Notes: generated by a model not told the origin, from the letters alone. A stretch of DNA of 64,000 bases from Nocardioidaceae bacterium SCSIO 66511 (GCA_023100825.1 CP095846.1:2976001-3040000), one strand, 5' to 3'; positions 36,539-44,134 are shown, counted from the first letter of the stretch. Translations and numbers: made by a program.

Positions 36539-37149
36539 TCGGCGGCACCGATGAGTTGGTCGAAGTACCTGCGCGCTCCGGTGGTGTAGAGGCCGTACCA
36601 AGCGTCGATGATCTCTGCTGGAAACAGCTCGAGACGTACGAAGATCGCCCGGGCGAAGTCGACCGGGAAGACCGCCGGCGCGGTGATCAACGCACCGTCG
36701 GTGACGACCTTCTCTTCGACGTACCGGCTCGCACCTTCGTACCCATCTACCCCGTCGAGGAAGTCGGCTGCGTTGCTGGTGTGCGCGCGCCCATTGAGCA
36801 GGCCGCTTCGAGCCAAGCCGAGCGTCGCACCACAGATCGCCGCAACCGGCGTACCTGCCTCGAGGAGCCGACCCGCGAGACCGAGCGCAGCGTCGTGACC
36901 CTCGCCCCAAGTGTCGGCGCCCGGCAGGATCAGCATCGCGATGTCGGCCTCGTCGAGCGCGTCGATCGTCGTATCTGGCCGGACCTTCAGGCCGCCCTTC
37001 GTCGTGACCGTCTCGGCATCGCCCTCGCAGGCAGTGACCAGCTGGAACCTTCCGGGCATCTCCTCTTCGGCCATCGCCAGACCGGCGGTCACGTACGAGT
37101 ACTCCCAGTCGGCCATCGTCTCGGTCAGGTACAGCACAACGTTCTGCAT
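36535..37149 (-). CDS. DJ-1/PfpI family protein
   Basis: A 204-residue protein of the DJ-1/PfpI superfamily. The nucleophile elbow is 'AAICGATLGLA' with Cys at about residue 106, preceded by 'LILPGADTW'. Members act as glyoxalase/deglycase, chaperone or amidase-like proteins in stress responses. Under a MarR regulator, with a strong promoter inside the palindrome (-35 TTGACA, 16-base spacer, -10 TAGTAT) and an AAGGAG site, it is probably induced by electrophile or oxidative stress. Confidence 0.9.
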   Translation of the reverse strand: MQNVVLYLTETMADWEYSYVTAGLAMAEEEMPGRFQLVTACEGDAETVTTKGGLKVRPDTTIDALDEADIAMLILPGADTWGEGHDAALGLAGRLLEAGTPVAAICGATLGLARSGLLNGRAHTSNAADFLDGVDGYEGASRYVEEKVVTDGALITAPAVFPVDFARAIFVRLELFPAEIIDAWYGLYTTGARRYFDQLIGAAE

Positions 37150-37158
37150 CGCTCACTC

Positions 37159-37206
37159 CTTTGACAGTGTGCTGTCATACTACTGAATGACAGCACACTG
37201 TCAAAG
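37159..37206 (-). promoter_or_regulatory. MarR-type nested palindrome and DJ-1/marR promoter
   Basis: A perfect 20-base-pair inverted repeat (37159-37178 and 37187-37206, 8-base spacer) is built from two smaller palindromes TGACAG-N4-CTGTCA at 37162-37177 and 37188-37203. On the minus strand, TTGACA (37204-37199) and TAGTAT (37182-37177), 16 bases apart, form a near-consensus promoter. The operator sites cover both promoter boxes. Confidence 0.9.
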
Positions 37207-37214
37207 TGACCTCG

Positions 37215-37991
37215 TCAGGCGGCGCTGAACGACCCCGTGTCGACCTTCACGTCGGCGCCCTTGGCGCTGTCCGGAGCCCTGAAGCCACCGCAGCCGGCGC
37301 GACGGCCGACCTTGTGCAGACCCTTGCGGTCACCACCGCCCCACTTCGCCTTGCGGTGCCGGGTGTAGCGGTACATGAGCTGCTTCTTCGACGGTACGTG
37401 CCACAGACCCATCGCATGGCCGAGCTCGTGCATCAACAGCTGACCGCGAGTGCCGTACTTACCGTTGGCGCCGAAGCCCTTCGGGTAGTTGTATCGGTAC
37501 TTCCCGTTGACGATCACGAAGCCGGTGCGCATCTCGCCATAGCGCGCGCCGCGACGGTGCCACCACTGGCCGCCGCCCCAGGCAGCGTTGCCGGAGAAGT
37601 TGCGCTTCTTCGGGGTCGTCCAGGCGATCACCAGGTCGGTCTTGCCGCGGTACTTGTTCGCGCCGTTCTTGGGTACGACCTTCGTTCGGCCGAGGTACTT
37701 GAACTTCAGGCCGCTGGCCCCGTGTACGCGCTTGATCGCCTTACGTACGTCCTTGATCGCGCCCTTACGCGGCGACTTACGCGGGTTGATCTTGTAATGG
37801 ATCGTGCGACACGGGTTCCATCGCGCAATGTACTTGTAGCCGAAGTGCTTCGACATGAACGCGTACTTTCGGCTTCGTTCTGCATCGCTCGGCGCGCTGG
37901 CGTCGTCGGCGTTCGAGGCGACGAGGGTCGCACCAGACAACGCCAGCGCCAATGGCACGGCGACAGCGATGCGACGGATTCTGCCCTTCAT
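37215..37991 (-). CDS. Secreted metzincin-type zinc protease (matrixin-like)
   Basis: A 258-residue exported protein. A Sec signal of about 30 residues is followed by a basic, Lys/Arg-rich chain. The zinc site is HELGHAMGLWH (His188, Glu189, His192, His198), the H-E-x-x-H-x-x-G-x-x-H signature of metzincins, with a Met-containing turn ('KQLMYRY') about eight residues later. Two cysteines (61 and near the C-terminus) may form a disulfide. No hemopexin or pro-domain cysteine switch is seen. Substrate unknown. Confidence 0.88.
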   Translation of the reverse strand: MKGRIRRIAVAVPLALALSGATLVASNADDASAPSDAERSRKYAFMSKHFGYKYIARWNPCRTIHYKINPRKSPRKGAIKDVRKAIKRVHGASGLKFKYLGRTKVVPKNGANKYRGKTDLVIAWTTPKKRNFSGNAAWGGGQWWHRRGARYGEMRTGFVIVNGKYRYNYPKGFGANGKYGTRGQLLMHELGHAMGLWHVPSKKQLMYRYTRHRKAKWGGGDRKGLHKVGRRAGCGGFRAPDSAKGADVKVDTGSFSAA

Positions 37992-38054
37992 TCAGTCCAC
38001 CTTCTGGTCTGAGACATAGCGGGCCGATCGTACTGACCGGAGGGGTCGGCCCGA

Positions 38055-38801
38055 TCATGCCCGTAGCGCGAGATACGGCGACAGCGCGAGCAGAGTCGCG
38101 ACGAGTGCGATCTTCAGGGTGCGGGTGGGAAGCTTGCGGGCGAGGCGCCAGCCGACGAGGACTCCGGCGAGCTCGGGTATACCGATCAGTGCCGCCAGCG
38201 CCCAGTCGATCGAGCCGTTCGTCGCGTACGCGACCGTGCCCGTACTCGCGATGACGATCGACTGCGCCTGAGCGGCAGCGAGCGACTCGAGCAGCGGCAC
38301 ACCGAGCACGACCAGCAGAGGAACTGTCAGCATCGGACCCCCGATGCCGACGATCCCAGCCAGGACGGCGACCCCCACGCCAAGGATTGCGACGACGTAC
38401 GTCGACGGATGACGATGCGGCACGTGCGCATGTCGTTGATCGCGGTAGACGACCAGCCCGGCGACTCCGGCGACGATGACGCCGAGCACGACACCGAACG
38501 TGCGCTCCGAGACGTGTGCGTTGATCAGTACGCCGACCGGCGTACCGACCAAGGCGGTTCCGGCCAGCGTCCAGGCAGTACGCCGAGTGTCCGGGTCGCG
38601 AAGCTGCCCCGATCGGGTGAAGGCGGCCGTCGCGACGACACCGGTCGCGATGTGCGTGACGATCGAGGTGCCTGCGACCTCGGCGGGCGACAACCCTGTC
38701 AGCGCGAAGAGTCCGATCGTCGGCAGTACGCCGCCCGGGCCGACTGCCGTGATGCCGACCCCTCCGACGAACCCGATCACGGCCAGCAGAATCAATACCA
38801 C
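38055..38801 (-). CDS. TSUP family membrane exporter (TauE/SafE-like)
   Basis: A 248-residue protein with about eight transmembrane segments and the TSUP repeats: 'GFVGGVGITAVGPGGVLPTIGLFALTGLSPAEVAGTSIVTHIATG' in the first half and 'GIVGIGGPMLTVPLLVVLGVPLLESLAAAQAQSI' in the second. TSUP proteins move sulfite, sulfoacetate or other organic anions. The start is uncertain: GTG 38801 gives the normal N-terminus, while the open frame begins at a TTG near 38858 that would overlap the divergent gene's upstream region. Confidence 0.87.
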   Translation of the reverse strand: MVLILLAVIGFVGGVGITAVGPGGVLPTIGLFALTGLSPAEVAGTSIVTHIATGVVATAAFTRSGQLRDPDTRRTAWTLAGTALVGTPVGVLINAHVSERTFGVVLGVIVAGVAGLVVYRDQRHAHVPHRHPSTYVVAILGVGVAVLAGIVGIGGPMLTVPLLVVLGVPLLESLAAAQAQSIVIASTGTVAYATNGSIDWALAALIGIPELAGVLVGWRLARKLPTRTLKIALVATLLALSPYLALRA

Positions 38802-38860
38802 CGTCCGAACGTACGCGAGGCGCTGATAGGAATGGGACGGTGCCTGCGAAGGAAGCAACC

Positions 38861-39550
38861 ATGTCGCGATCGGTGCTCGTCGTCGTCAACGACGAGGGAA
38901 GCCCGCTCCGTCGGTTCGAGCCCTGGCTGACCGAACTCGGAGGGCACGTCACCTTCGTGAGCGGCGCCGAGGTGCCGGCCACCACCGACGGGTACGACGG
39001 GATCATCCTGCTCGGCGGCAGCTTCATGCCCGATGACTATGAGCGGGCGCCGTGGCTCCATCGCGAACGCGCGTTGACGGCGAACGCAGTCGAAACAGGT
39101 ACGCCGCTCCTGGGCATCTGCCTGGGCGCGCAGCTCCTCGCCCAGGTCTCCGGCGGCGTGGTGAAGGCATCGTTCGGCGCCCCGGAATGGGGCTCAACGG
39201 CCATCAAGATCCTTCCCGCAGCAGCACAGGACCCGATCTTCGCCGGACTACCGGAGACCATCGCGATGATCGAGCATCACCGCGATCGCATCACCGAGCT
39301 ACCACCTGACGCCGTGCATCTCGCGTCCTCAGAGGCGTGCCCGATCCAGGCGTTCCGGGTCGGCCCCGCCGCATGGGGTGTCCAGTTCCACCCCGAGCAG
39401 TACGCCGCGCGCGTACGCACCTGGGACTCGACTCGCCTTGCCAGTGAGGGCATCGACCTCGAAGAGCTCGCCGAAACGGCGGCCGCGAACGAGCCGGAGG
39501 CCGAGAAGGCCGCCTGGGCATTGCTCTCCGCATGGGTCGCTGTGCTCTAG
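38861..39550 (+). CDS. Class I glutamine amidotransferase-like protein
   Basis: A 229-residue protein with the complete class I GATase triad. The nucleophile Cys is in 'LGICLGAQLLAQ' and the His-x-Glu pair is in 'WGVQFHPEQYA'. 'GIILLGGSFMPDDYE' is the preceding conserved loop. Standing alone without a synthase partner, it resembles GuaA-N-like proteins or gamma-glutamyl hydrolase-type enzymes acting on small gamma-glutamyl compounds. ATG 38861 follows AAGGAAG. Confidence 0.87.
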   Translation: MSRSVLVVVNDEGSPLRRFEPWLTELGGHVTFVSGAEVPATTDGYDGIILLGGSFMPDDYERAPWLHRERALTANAVETGTPLLGICLGAQLLAQVSGGVVKASFGAPEWGSTAIKILPAAAQDPIFAGLPETIAMIEHHRDRITELPPDAVHLASSEACPIQAFRVGPAAWGVQFHPEQYAARVRTWDSTRLASEGIDLEELAETAAANEPEAEKAAWALLSAWVAVL

Positions 39551-39567
39551 TGCAGGGCGTTAGCGGT

Positions 39568-39987
39568 TCATCCGCAACAGTTGGACGCCTGCGGCGATAC
39601 TGTGGTGACGCCCTCAAGATCGGGCTGCGCGTCGGCGAGTACGACGTAGTTCTCCCAGGACTGGCCGTCGGGGCCAGTGACCCAGTGCTTCGACTGACGC
39701 GCGTAGCAACACTCGACGTCGCCTTCGGTGCGTAGCGACAGGCCGGCAGCCTCCAGACGGTCTGCTTCGGAGACGATCTCGTCCATCGACTCGCGTTCGA
39801 TGCCGAGGTGGTTCAGGGTCGCCGTCTCCCCGCCCTCGAAGAGCACGAGCTTGAGCGGCGGCTCGGCGATCGCGAAGTTCGCGTACCCGGGCCGGCGCTT
39901 GGCGGGCTCCGTACCGAACAGGACCGAGTAGAACTCGATCGCCTTGTCGATGTCGTCGACGTTGAGAGCGAGCTGCAAGCGGGACAT
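39568..39987 (-). CDS. arsI: ArsI/CadI-type VOC metalloenzyme (organoarsenical C-As lyase)
   Basis: A 139-residue vicinal-oxygen-chelate (glyoxalase-like) protein. 'NHLGIE' (His60) supplies a metal ligand. 'VECCYARQSKHWVTGPDGQSWENYVV' contains the vicinal cysteine pair Cys93-Cys94 that binds trivalent arsenic in ArsI, and a C-terminal Glu ligand. ArsI cleaves the carbon-arsenic bond of trivalent methyl- and aryl-arsenicals with Fe(II) and oxygen. Cd-induced CadI proteins are similar, but the arsenic gene setting favours ArsI. AAGGAGA precedes the ATG. Confidence 0.88.
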   Translation of the reverse strand: MSRLQLALNVDDIDKAIEFYSVLFGTEPAKRRPGYANFAIAEPPLKLVLFEGGETATLNHLGIERESMDEIVSEADRLEAAGLSLRTEGDVECCYARQSKHWVTGPDGQSWENYVVLADAQPDLEGVTTVSPQASNCCG

Positions 39988-40029
39988 GGGTCATCTCCTT
40001 GGGTTGAGGTACAAGTACTGACGTTCGGG

Positions 40030-40239
40030 CTAGGCGCAGCAGTTGACCTGGGCTGCGGGACGGGCCGATTGCACGGGGCCACACCGGAATGCACATTGGG
40101 CGCGACGGATCAGGCCGCTCACCCGCGTCCGGACGGGGTCCTCACGCGCCCCCGAGATCACGTGCCGACTACGCACGCTTCGACGAAGCTCCTGCTCTCG
40201 TATGCGGGATAGGTCTTCCAGAATTCGGTAGGGCAACAT
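40030..40239 (-). CDS. Possible small Cys-containing ORF upstream of arsI
   Basis: An open frame of 79 codons runs from 40269 to 40030 between the arsR operator and arsI. The promoter read on this strand (-35 TTGACA, -10 TATTCT) would start transcription at or after the first ATG, so an internal ATG at 40239 (69 residues) is the more plausible start; it has a weak GGATGG site. The product is basic with four Cys near the C-terminus ('CAFRC' and the final 'NCCA'). No known family. It may be real, or only the leader of arsI. Confidence 0.3.
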   Translation of the reverse strand: MLPYRILEDLSRIREQELRRSVRSRHVISGAREDPVRTRVSGLIRRAQCAFRCGPVQSARPAAQVNCCA

Positions 40240-40269
40240 CACAAACCATCCAAGTTTTTCGACATTCAT

Positions 40270-40298
40270 AGAATAAGTGGTTTTTGATATATGTCAAA
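40270..40298. promoter_or_regulatory. ArsR operator and divergent promoter, module 1
   Basis: TTTGATATATGTCAAA (40283-40298) is an inverted repeat with TTTGA/TCAAA arms and an AT-rich centre, the usual form of an ArsR-family operator. On the minus strand it overlaps a -35 TTGACA followed, 16 bases later, by TATTCT. On the plus strand TTGATA (40284-40289) may serve as the -35 for the arsR gene at 40319. Confidence 0.78.
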
Positions 40299-40318
40299 CA
40301 ACTTGGCAGACTGAGAGA

Positions 40319-40681
40319 GTGCCGAAGCCGCTCCCGCTCCTCACCGACGCCGGCCCGGTGTGCTGCGCCCCCTTGGGATCGTCCGACTCACGACTGACCA
40401 TCGAAGCGGCGACCGAGGTCGCCGTTCGGCTCAAGGCGCTCGCCGACCCGGTGCGGTTGCGTCTGGTCGACCACCTGGCCGCACGACCTGGCCTCGAAGA
40501 CAGCGCAAGCAGTCTTTCGGCGGTCGTCGGGCTCGCCGACTCGACAACGAACCACCATCTCAAGCAACTGCTCAACGCCGGCGTGGTCAGCAAGCGTCGC
40601 GACGGCATGAACGTGCACTACCGCCTCACGCCCGCATCACTGAGCGCGATCGCCGGCGTCCTGAACGCCACCTGCTGCTAG
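40319..40681 (+). CDS. arsR1: ArsR family regulator 1 (N-terminal Cys pair)
   Basis: A 120-residue winged-helix repressor starting at GTG 40319. Near the N-terminus 'GPVCCAPLG' places a vicinal pair at Cys15-Cys16, the arrangement known from the Corynebacterium glutamicum ArsR arsenite site. The helix-turn-helix reads 'DSASSLSAVVGLADSTTNHHLKQLLNAGVVSKRRDGMNVHYRL'. A second Cys pair closes the protein ('NATCC'). It is divergent from arsI. Its 3' end overlaps the convergent monooxygenase gene by 45 bases. Confidence 0.9.
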   Translation: MPKPLPLLTDAGPVCCAPLGSSDSRLTIEAATEVAVRLKALADPVRLRLVDHLAARPGLEDSASSLSAVVGLADSTTNHHLKQLLNAGVVSKRRDGMNVHYRLTPASLSAIAGVLNATCC

Positions 40682-41776
40682 CAGGAAACGATCGCGAACA
40701 TCGCCTCGCAGTCCGACGATGGCCGAAGCACCGGCGGCGTACGCGACGAGTGGGGGCACGACGTACGCGGCGTCGGCGGCGACCCCGCGCAGTGTGTTGG
40801 ATGCGAAGGAACGCTGGAACTCGAGCCCGAGGTAGACCAGACCTGGGTGCGTTGCAGAGATTCCACCGGCATGGAGTGGCAGTCCGTTCTCGTCGAGCGC
40901 TCCCAGGTCGCGAAGGTATCCGAGGCTCGGTCGATAACCGGTCGCGAGGATGACGGTGTCGACCTGCTCAGGCGTGCCGTCCGACCAGACAACGCCGTCG
41001 TCTTCAAACCGCTGGAACATCGCCCGTCGTTGCAGCACTCCCGAGGCGTACGCGGCGCCGTACACACCGTCGTCGGACACCAGTGGGCCGGGTACGAGTC
41101 GGGCGAGCCACTCGGGCGGCAATTGGTCGAAGCCGGTGGTTTCGGTCCAGTAATGGACATCCTTCCCCGCATGGACCTGCGGTAGAAACCGAACTGGCTC
41201 GAGGGTCGCGAGCGTGACGTCGGCGTACTCGATCAGCTCGTGCGCAACCTGGACTGCCGAGTTGCCGCCGCCCACCACGAGAACACGCCGCCCGGCGTAC
41301 TTCGTCGGCTCACGATATGCGGCGACGTGCAGCACCTCGCCGGCAAATCGCTCGCGCCCCGGAATCGGCGGCTCGTACGGGTTCGAGAACGAACCCGACG
41401 CGGCCACGATGCCGCTGGCCGACAGTGCGTCCCCGTGCGCAGGGTGTACGACGAACCCGGGACCATCCGACTCAACGCGCTCGACTCGCGTACCGGTACG
41501 AATCTCGAGGTCGAGCGATGCTGCGTACCGCTCCAGATAGGTGACAACCTCGTCGCGATGGGGGTAATGCTCAGGGTCTCCGGGGAACGCGACTCCGTCG
41601 AGCGCGCTGTACTGCGCAGGCGAGAAGACAGTAAGGCTGTCGTAGTAATCGGGCCAGGAGCCGACCGGTCGGGCACCAGCCTCGAGAACGAGGGGCTGCA
41701 TACCGGCGGCGCGAACCTGGCGGGCTGCGGCGAGGCCGGACTGGCCGCCGCCGACGATGACGATGGGTGCATTCAT
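40637..41776 (-). CDS. ArsO-like flavin-containing monooxygenase
   Basis: A 379-residue FAD/NADPH enzyme. The FAD motif 'IVIVGGGQSGLAAARQVRAAG' is at the N-terminus, 'GRRVLVVGGGNSAVQVAHEL' is the NADPH Rossmann motif near residue 165, and 'VILATGYRP' marks the third conserved block. 'GSWPDYYDSLTVFSPAQYSALDG' is typical of the group found in arsenic operons (ArsO). The reaction of ArsO is not settled; oxidation of an arsenical is inferred. ATG 41776 gives the normal N-terminus. Divergent from the second arsR. Confidence 0.87.
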   Translation of the reverse strand: MNAPIVIVGGGQSGLAAARQVRAAGMQPLVLEAGARPVGSWPDYYDSLTVFSPAQYSALDGVAFPGDPEHYPHRDEVVTYLERYAASLDLEIRTGTRVERVESDGPGFVVHPAHGDALSASGIVAASGSFSNPYEPPIPGRERFAGEVLHVAAYREPTKYAGRRVLVVGGGNSAVQVAHELIEYADVTLATLEPVRFLPQVHAGKDVHYWTETTGFDQLPPEWLARLVPGPLVSDDGVYGAAYASGVLQRRAMFQRFEDDGVVWSDGTPEQVDTVILATGYRPSLGYLRDLGALDENGLPLHAGGISATHPGLVYLGLEFQRSFASNTLRGVAADAAYVVPPLVAYAAGASAIVGLRGDVRDRFLLAAGGVQDAGDRAQ

Positions 41777-41788
41777 GAATCGAAACAT

Positions 41789-41820
41789 ATCGTCATTTCG
41801 TAATATGATCAAATGACGAT
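41789..41820. promoter_or_regulatory. Palindrome between monooxygenase and arsR2, module 2
   Basis: ATCGTCATTT (41789-41798) and AAATGACGAT (41811-41820) form a perfect 10-base inverted repeat around CGTAATATGATC. It lies in the 62-base divergent gap and differs in sequence from the palindromes of modules 1 and 3, so it is probably recognised specifically by the second ArsR. Confidence 0.78.
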
Positions 41821-41838
41821 CCGAGCTACCATGAACCC

Positions 41839-42138
41839 ATGACGGAGACCGGAGTCGAGCTGGCGGAGTCGACCAACGACTTCCTGAAGGCACTCGCGAG
41901 CCCCGCGCGTCAGCAGGTGATGTTCCTGTTCGCAGGCGGTGCGGAACTGTCGGTCGGCGATGTCGCAGATCGAGCCGGAATCGGTCAGTCGACAGCGTCG
42001 CAACAACTTGCGATGCTTCGACGCGGACATATCCTCACCTCGCGACGCGAGGGCAAGACTGTCTACTATCGCGCCGACGCGCAGGGCACTGCCGCCGTAC
42101 TCAACAACCTGCAGGCCTACCTGCAGTCGTGCTGCTGA
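41839..42138 (+). CDS. arsR2: ArsR family regulator 2
   Basis: A 99-residue winged-helix repressor: 'FLKALASPARQQVMFLF' (dimer helix) and 'LSVGDVADRAGIGQSTASQQLAMLRRGHILTSRREGKTVYYR' (recognition helix and wing). The recognition helix lacks the Cys-x-Cys of classical ArsR. The only visible thiols are the C-terminal pair 'QSCC', which may form the metalloid site. Divergent from the flavin monooxygenase; convergent with arsR3 (4-base gap). Confidence 0.9.
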   Translation: MTETGVELAESTNDFLKALASPARQQVMFLFAGGAELSVGDVADRAGIGQSTASQQLAMLRRGHILTSRREGKTVYYRADAQGTAAVLNNLQAYLQSCC

Positions 42139-42142
42139 GCAG

Positions 42143-42496
42143 TTAGGTCCGGGCGCTGAGCACCGCAGCCAGTGCGTCGAGGCGCTCCGGTACGAGCGAG
42201 TAGAACGCCCATACACCGCGCTGTTTCCGGTCGAGCAAGCCAGCGCTGACGAGCACCTTGAGATGGTGCGAAACCGTCGGCTGACTCAGGCCCACCGGCT
42301 CGTTCAAATCGCAGGCACAGGCCTCGCCGCCCTCGTGTGAGGCAATGATCGACAGCAGTCGCAGCCGTGCCGGATCGGCAACGGCCTTGAACGTACGCGC
42401 GAGGTCGACGGCCTCGTCAGCGGCAATCGGAGTTGCCGTGAGGGACGTCGCGCACGCGTCCGCCGCACTGGAGATCTCGATGTCGATCGCAGCCAT
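42143..42496 (-). CDS. arsR3: ArsR family regulator 3 (classical Cys-x-Cys type)
   Basis: A 117-residue repressor with the classical arsenite site in the recognition region: 'GEACACDLNEPVGLSQPTVSHHLKVLVSAGLLDRKQRGVWAFYSL', with Cys60-x-Cys62 as in E. coli-type ArsR. An extra Cys15 lies in the N-terminal arm. ATG 42496 is chosen over a longer open frame that runs through the divergent promoter. It controls acr3-arsC across a 92-base gap containing a typical ArsR palindrome. Confidence 0.92.
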   Translation of the reverse strand: MAAIDIEISSAADACATSLTATPIAADEAVDLARTFKAVADPARLRLLSIIASHEGGEACACDLNEPVGLSQPTVSHHLKVLVSAGLLDRKQRGVWAFYSLVPERLDALAAVLSART

Positions 42497-42553
42497 TGGG
42501 CCAGTATGCACCATCATATTGACAGTCGTCGATGTCTCCGCGATCCTGAACAC

Positions 42554-42569
42554 ATCGATGTTCATCAAT
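42554..42569. promoter_or_regulatory. ArsR operator in front of acr3, module 3
   Basis: ATCGATG-TT-CATCAAT is an inverted repeat with one mismatch, the common form of ArsR-family operators in actinobacteria. It lies 20 bases before the acr3 start and 58 bases from the arsR3 start. Confidence 0.78.
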
Positions 42570-42588
42570 CTCGTGAGGACCGCTGCCG

Positions 42589-43698
42589 ATGACCGACGCC
42601 GTGGACGCTGAACGTCCGCAGACCGACGTCCTTGCACGCCTTTCCCGTCTCGACCGACTTCTGCCCGTCTGGATCATCGCTGCAATGGCGCTCGGGCTGG
42701 TGCTCGGCAGCGCCGTCCCAAGCCTCGACGATGCGTTGAACGCGATCACGATCGGCTCGGTCAGTCTGCCGATCGCGATCGGGCTGCTGTTGATGATGTA
42801 TCCAGTGCTGGCAAAGGTTCGCTACTGCGAGACAGCACGTGTAACCGGCGACCGTCGGCTGCTCGTCGCATCGTTGGTGTTGAACTGGCTGGTCGGGCCT
42901 GCACTGATGTTTTCGCTCGCATGGCTACTCTTACCCGACCTGCCCGAGTACCGCACCGGTCTGGTGATCGTCGGCCTCGCGCGGTGCATTGCGATGGTAT
43001 TGATCTGGAACGACCTGGCGTGTGGTGACCGCGAAGCCGCGGCAGTACTGGTGGCGATCAACTCGGTCTTCCAGATCGTTGCGTTCGCCGCACTCGGGTG
43101 GTTCTACCTGCAGGTCCTGCCGGATTGGCTCGGGCTCTCCACGACCAGCGTCGACTTCTCCATGGGCGCGATCGGCCTCAGCGTGGTGGTGTTCCTTGGC
43201 ATCCCGTTGCTCGCCGGCTACCTCACCCGCACGATCGGTGAACGCAGCCGCAGTCGTGAGTGGTACGAAGACCGATTCCTGCCACGGATCGGCCCAGTAG
43301 CGTTGTATGGCCTGCTATTCACCATCGTCATGCTGTTCGCACTGCAAGGTGACGCCATCACCCATCAGCCCCTCGACGTCGTACGCATCGCACTGCCGCT
43401 GCTGGCGTACTTCGTCGTGATGTTCGCCGGGTCGTGGGCACTAGGCGCCCGGCTGCGGCTCGGCTACGAGAAGACGACGACCCTGGCGTTCACGGCAGCC
43501 GGAAACAACTTCGAGCTGGCCATCGCAGTCGCCATCGGCACCTTCGGCGTCACCTCGGGCGAGGCGCTTGCCGGAGTCGTCGGTCCGCTCATCGAAGTGC
43601 CCGTCCTGGTCGCACTCGTCTACGTCGCGCTGTGGTTGCGCAACCGCGACACCTCCATGACCACAATGGAGAGGATCAATCGTGTCCATGACGCCTGA
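42589..43698 (+). CDS. acr3: Arsenite efflux permease Acr3
   Basis: A 369-residue membrane protein with ten predicted helices that exports arsenite. The family block 'VGLARCIAMVLIWNDLACGD' includes the essential Cys133, and 'TTTLAFTAAGNNFELAIAVAIGTFG' is the second signature with the conserved Glu. 'KVRYCETARV' and 'AFTAAGNNFE' also match. Its 3' end overlaps arsC by 17 bases. Confidence 0.95.
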   Translation: MTDAVDAERPQTDVLARLSRLDRLLPVWIIAAMALGLVLGSAVPSLDDALNAITIGSVSLPIAIGLLLMMYPVLAKVRYCETARVTGDRRLLVASLVLNWLVGPALMFSLAWLLLPDLPEYRTGLVIVGLARCIAMVLIWNDLACGDREAAAVLVAINSVFQIVAFAALGWFYLQVLPDWLGLSTTSVDFSMGAIGLSVVVFLGIPLLAGYLTRTIGERSRSREWYEDRFLPRIGPVALYGLLFTIVMLFALQGDAITHQPLDVVRIALPLLAYFVVMFAGSWALGARLRLGYEKTTTLAFTAAGNNFELAIAVAIGTFGVTSGEALAGVVGPLIEVPVLVALVYVALWLRNRDTSMTTMERINRVHDA

Positions 43699-44088
43699 AG
43701 TCCTGTTCATCTGCGTCCACAACGCCGGTCGCTCCCAGATGGCTGCCGCGCTGCTCGACCACCACGCACACGGACGAGTCCACGTACGGTCGGCCGGCTC
43801 GCAGCCCGCCAACGAGCTCAACCCCGCCGTCGTCGAAGCGATGTCGGAATGGGCGTCGACATCTCCAAGGAGTTCCCGAAACCTCTCACCGATGAACTGG
43901 TACGTGAAGCCGACGTCGTCATCACCATGGGCTGCGGCGACGCGTGCCCCATCTACCCCGGCAAGAAGTACCTCGACTGGCAGTTGGACGACCCAGCGGA
44001 AAAGTCCATCGATGACGTCCGCTCGATCCGCGATGAGATCGAAATACGCGTCCAGCACCTCATTGAAGAACTGACAGCCGCGCCGTAG
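43682..44088 (+). pseudogene. arsC: Arsenate reductase ArsC, frameshifted
   Basis: Two frames together encode one low-molecular-weight-phosphatase-like arsenate reductase of about 135 residues. The first (from GTG 43682) has 'VLFICVHNAGRSQMAAALL', with the P-loop nucleophile Cys11, up to 'VVEAMSEW'. The second (from about 43849) continues with 'MGVDISKEFPKPLTDELVREADVVITMGCGDACPIYPGKKYLDWQLDDP'. One base appears to be missing near 43845-43850. The second Cys motif and the Asp region are intact. This may be a true inactivating deletion, a sequencing error, or (less likely) recoding. Confidence 0.88.
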
Positions 44089-44134
44089 GCGAAGCGTCCC
44101 ACCTACTCGATCGAAACGAGGCCCGGGCTCGTGA

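Noticed and set aside
36539-37156. N-terminal extension of the MarR protein giving 357 residues
   Set aside because: The extension lies entirely over the DJ-1 gene in another frame and has shadow composition. The short form matches MarR length.
43845-43852. Programmed frameshift in arsC
   Set aside because: No slippery heptamer or downstream stimulatory structure is evident, and ArsC proteins are not known to use recoding; a mutation or sequence error is simpler.
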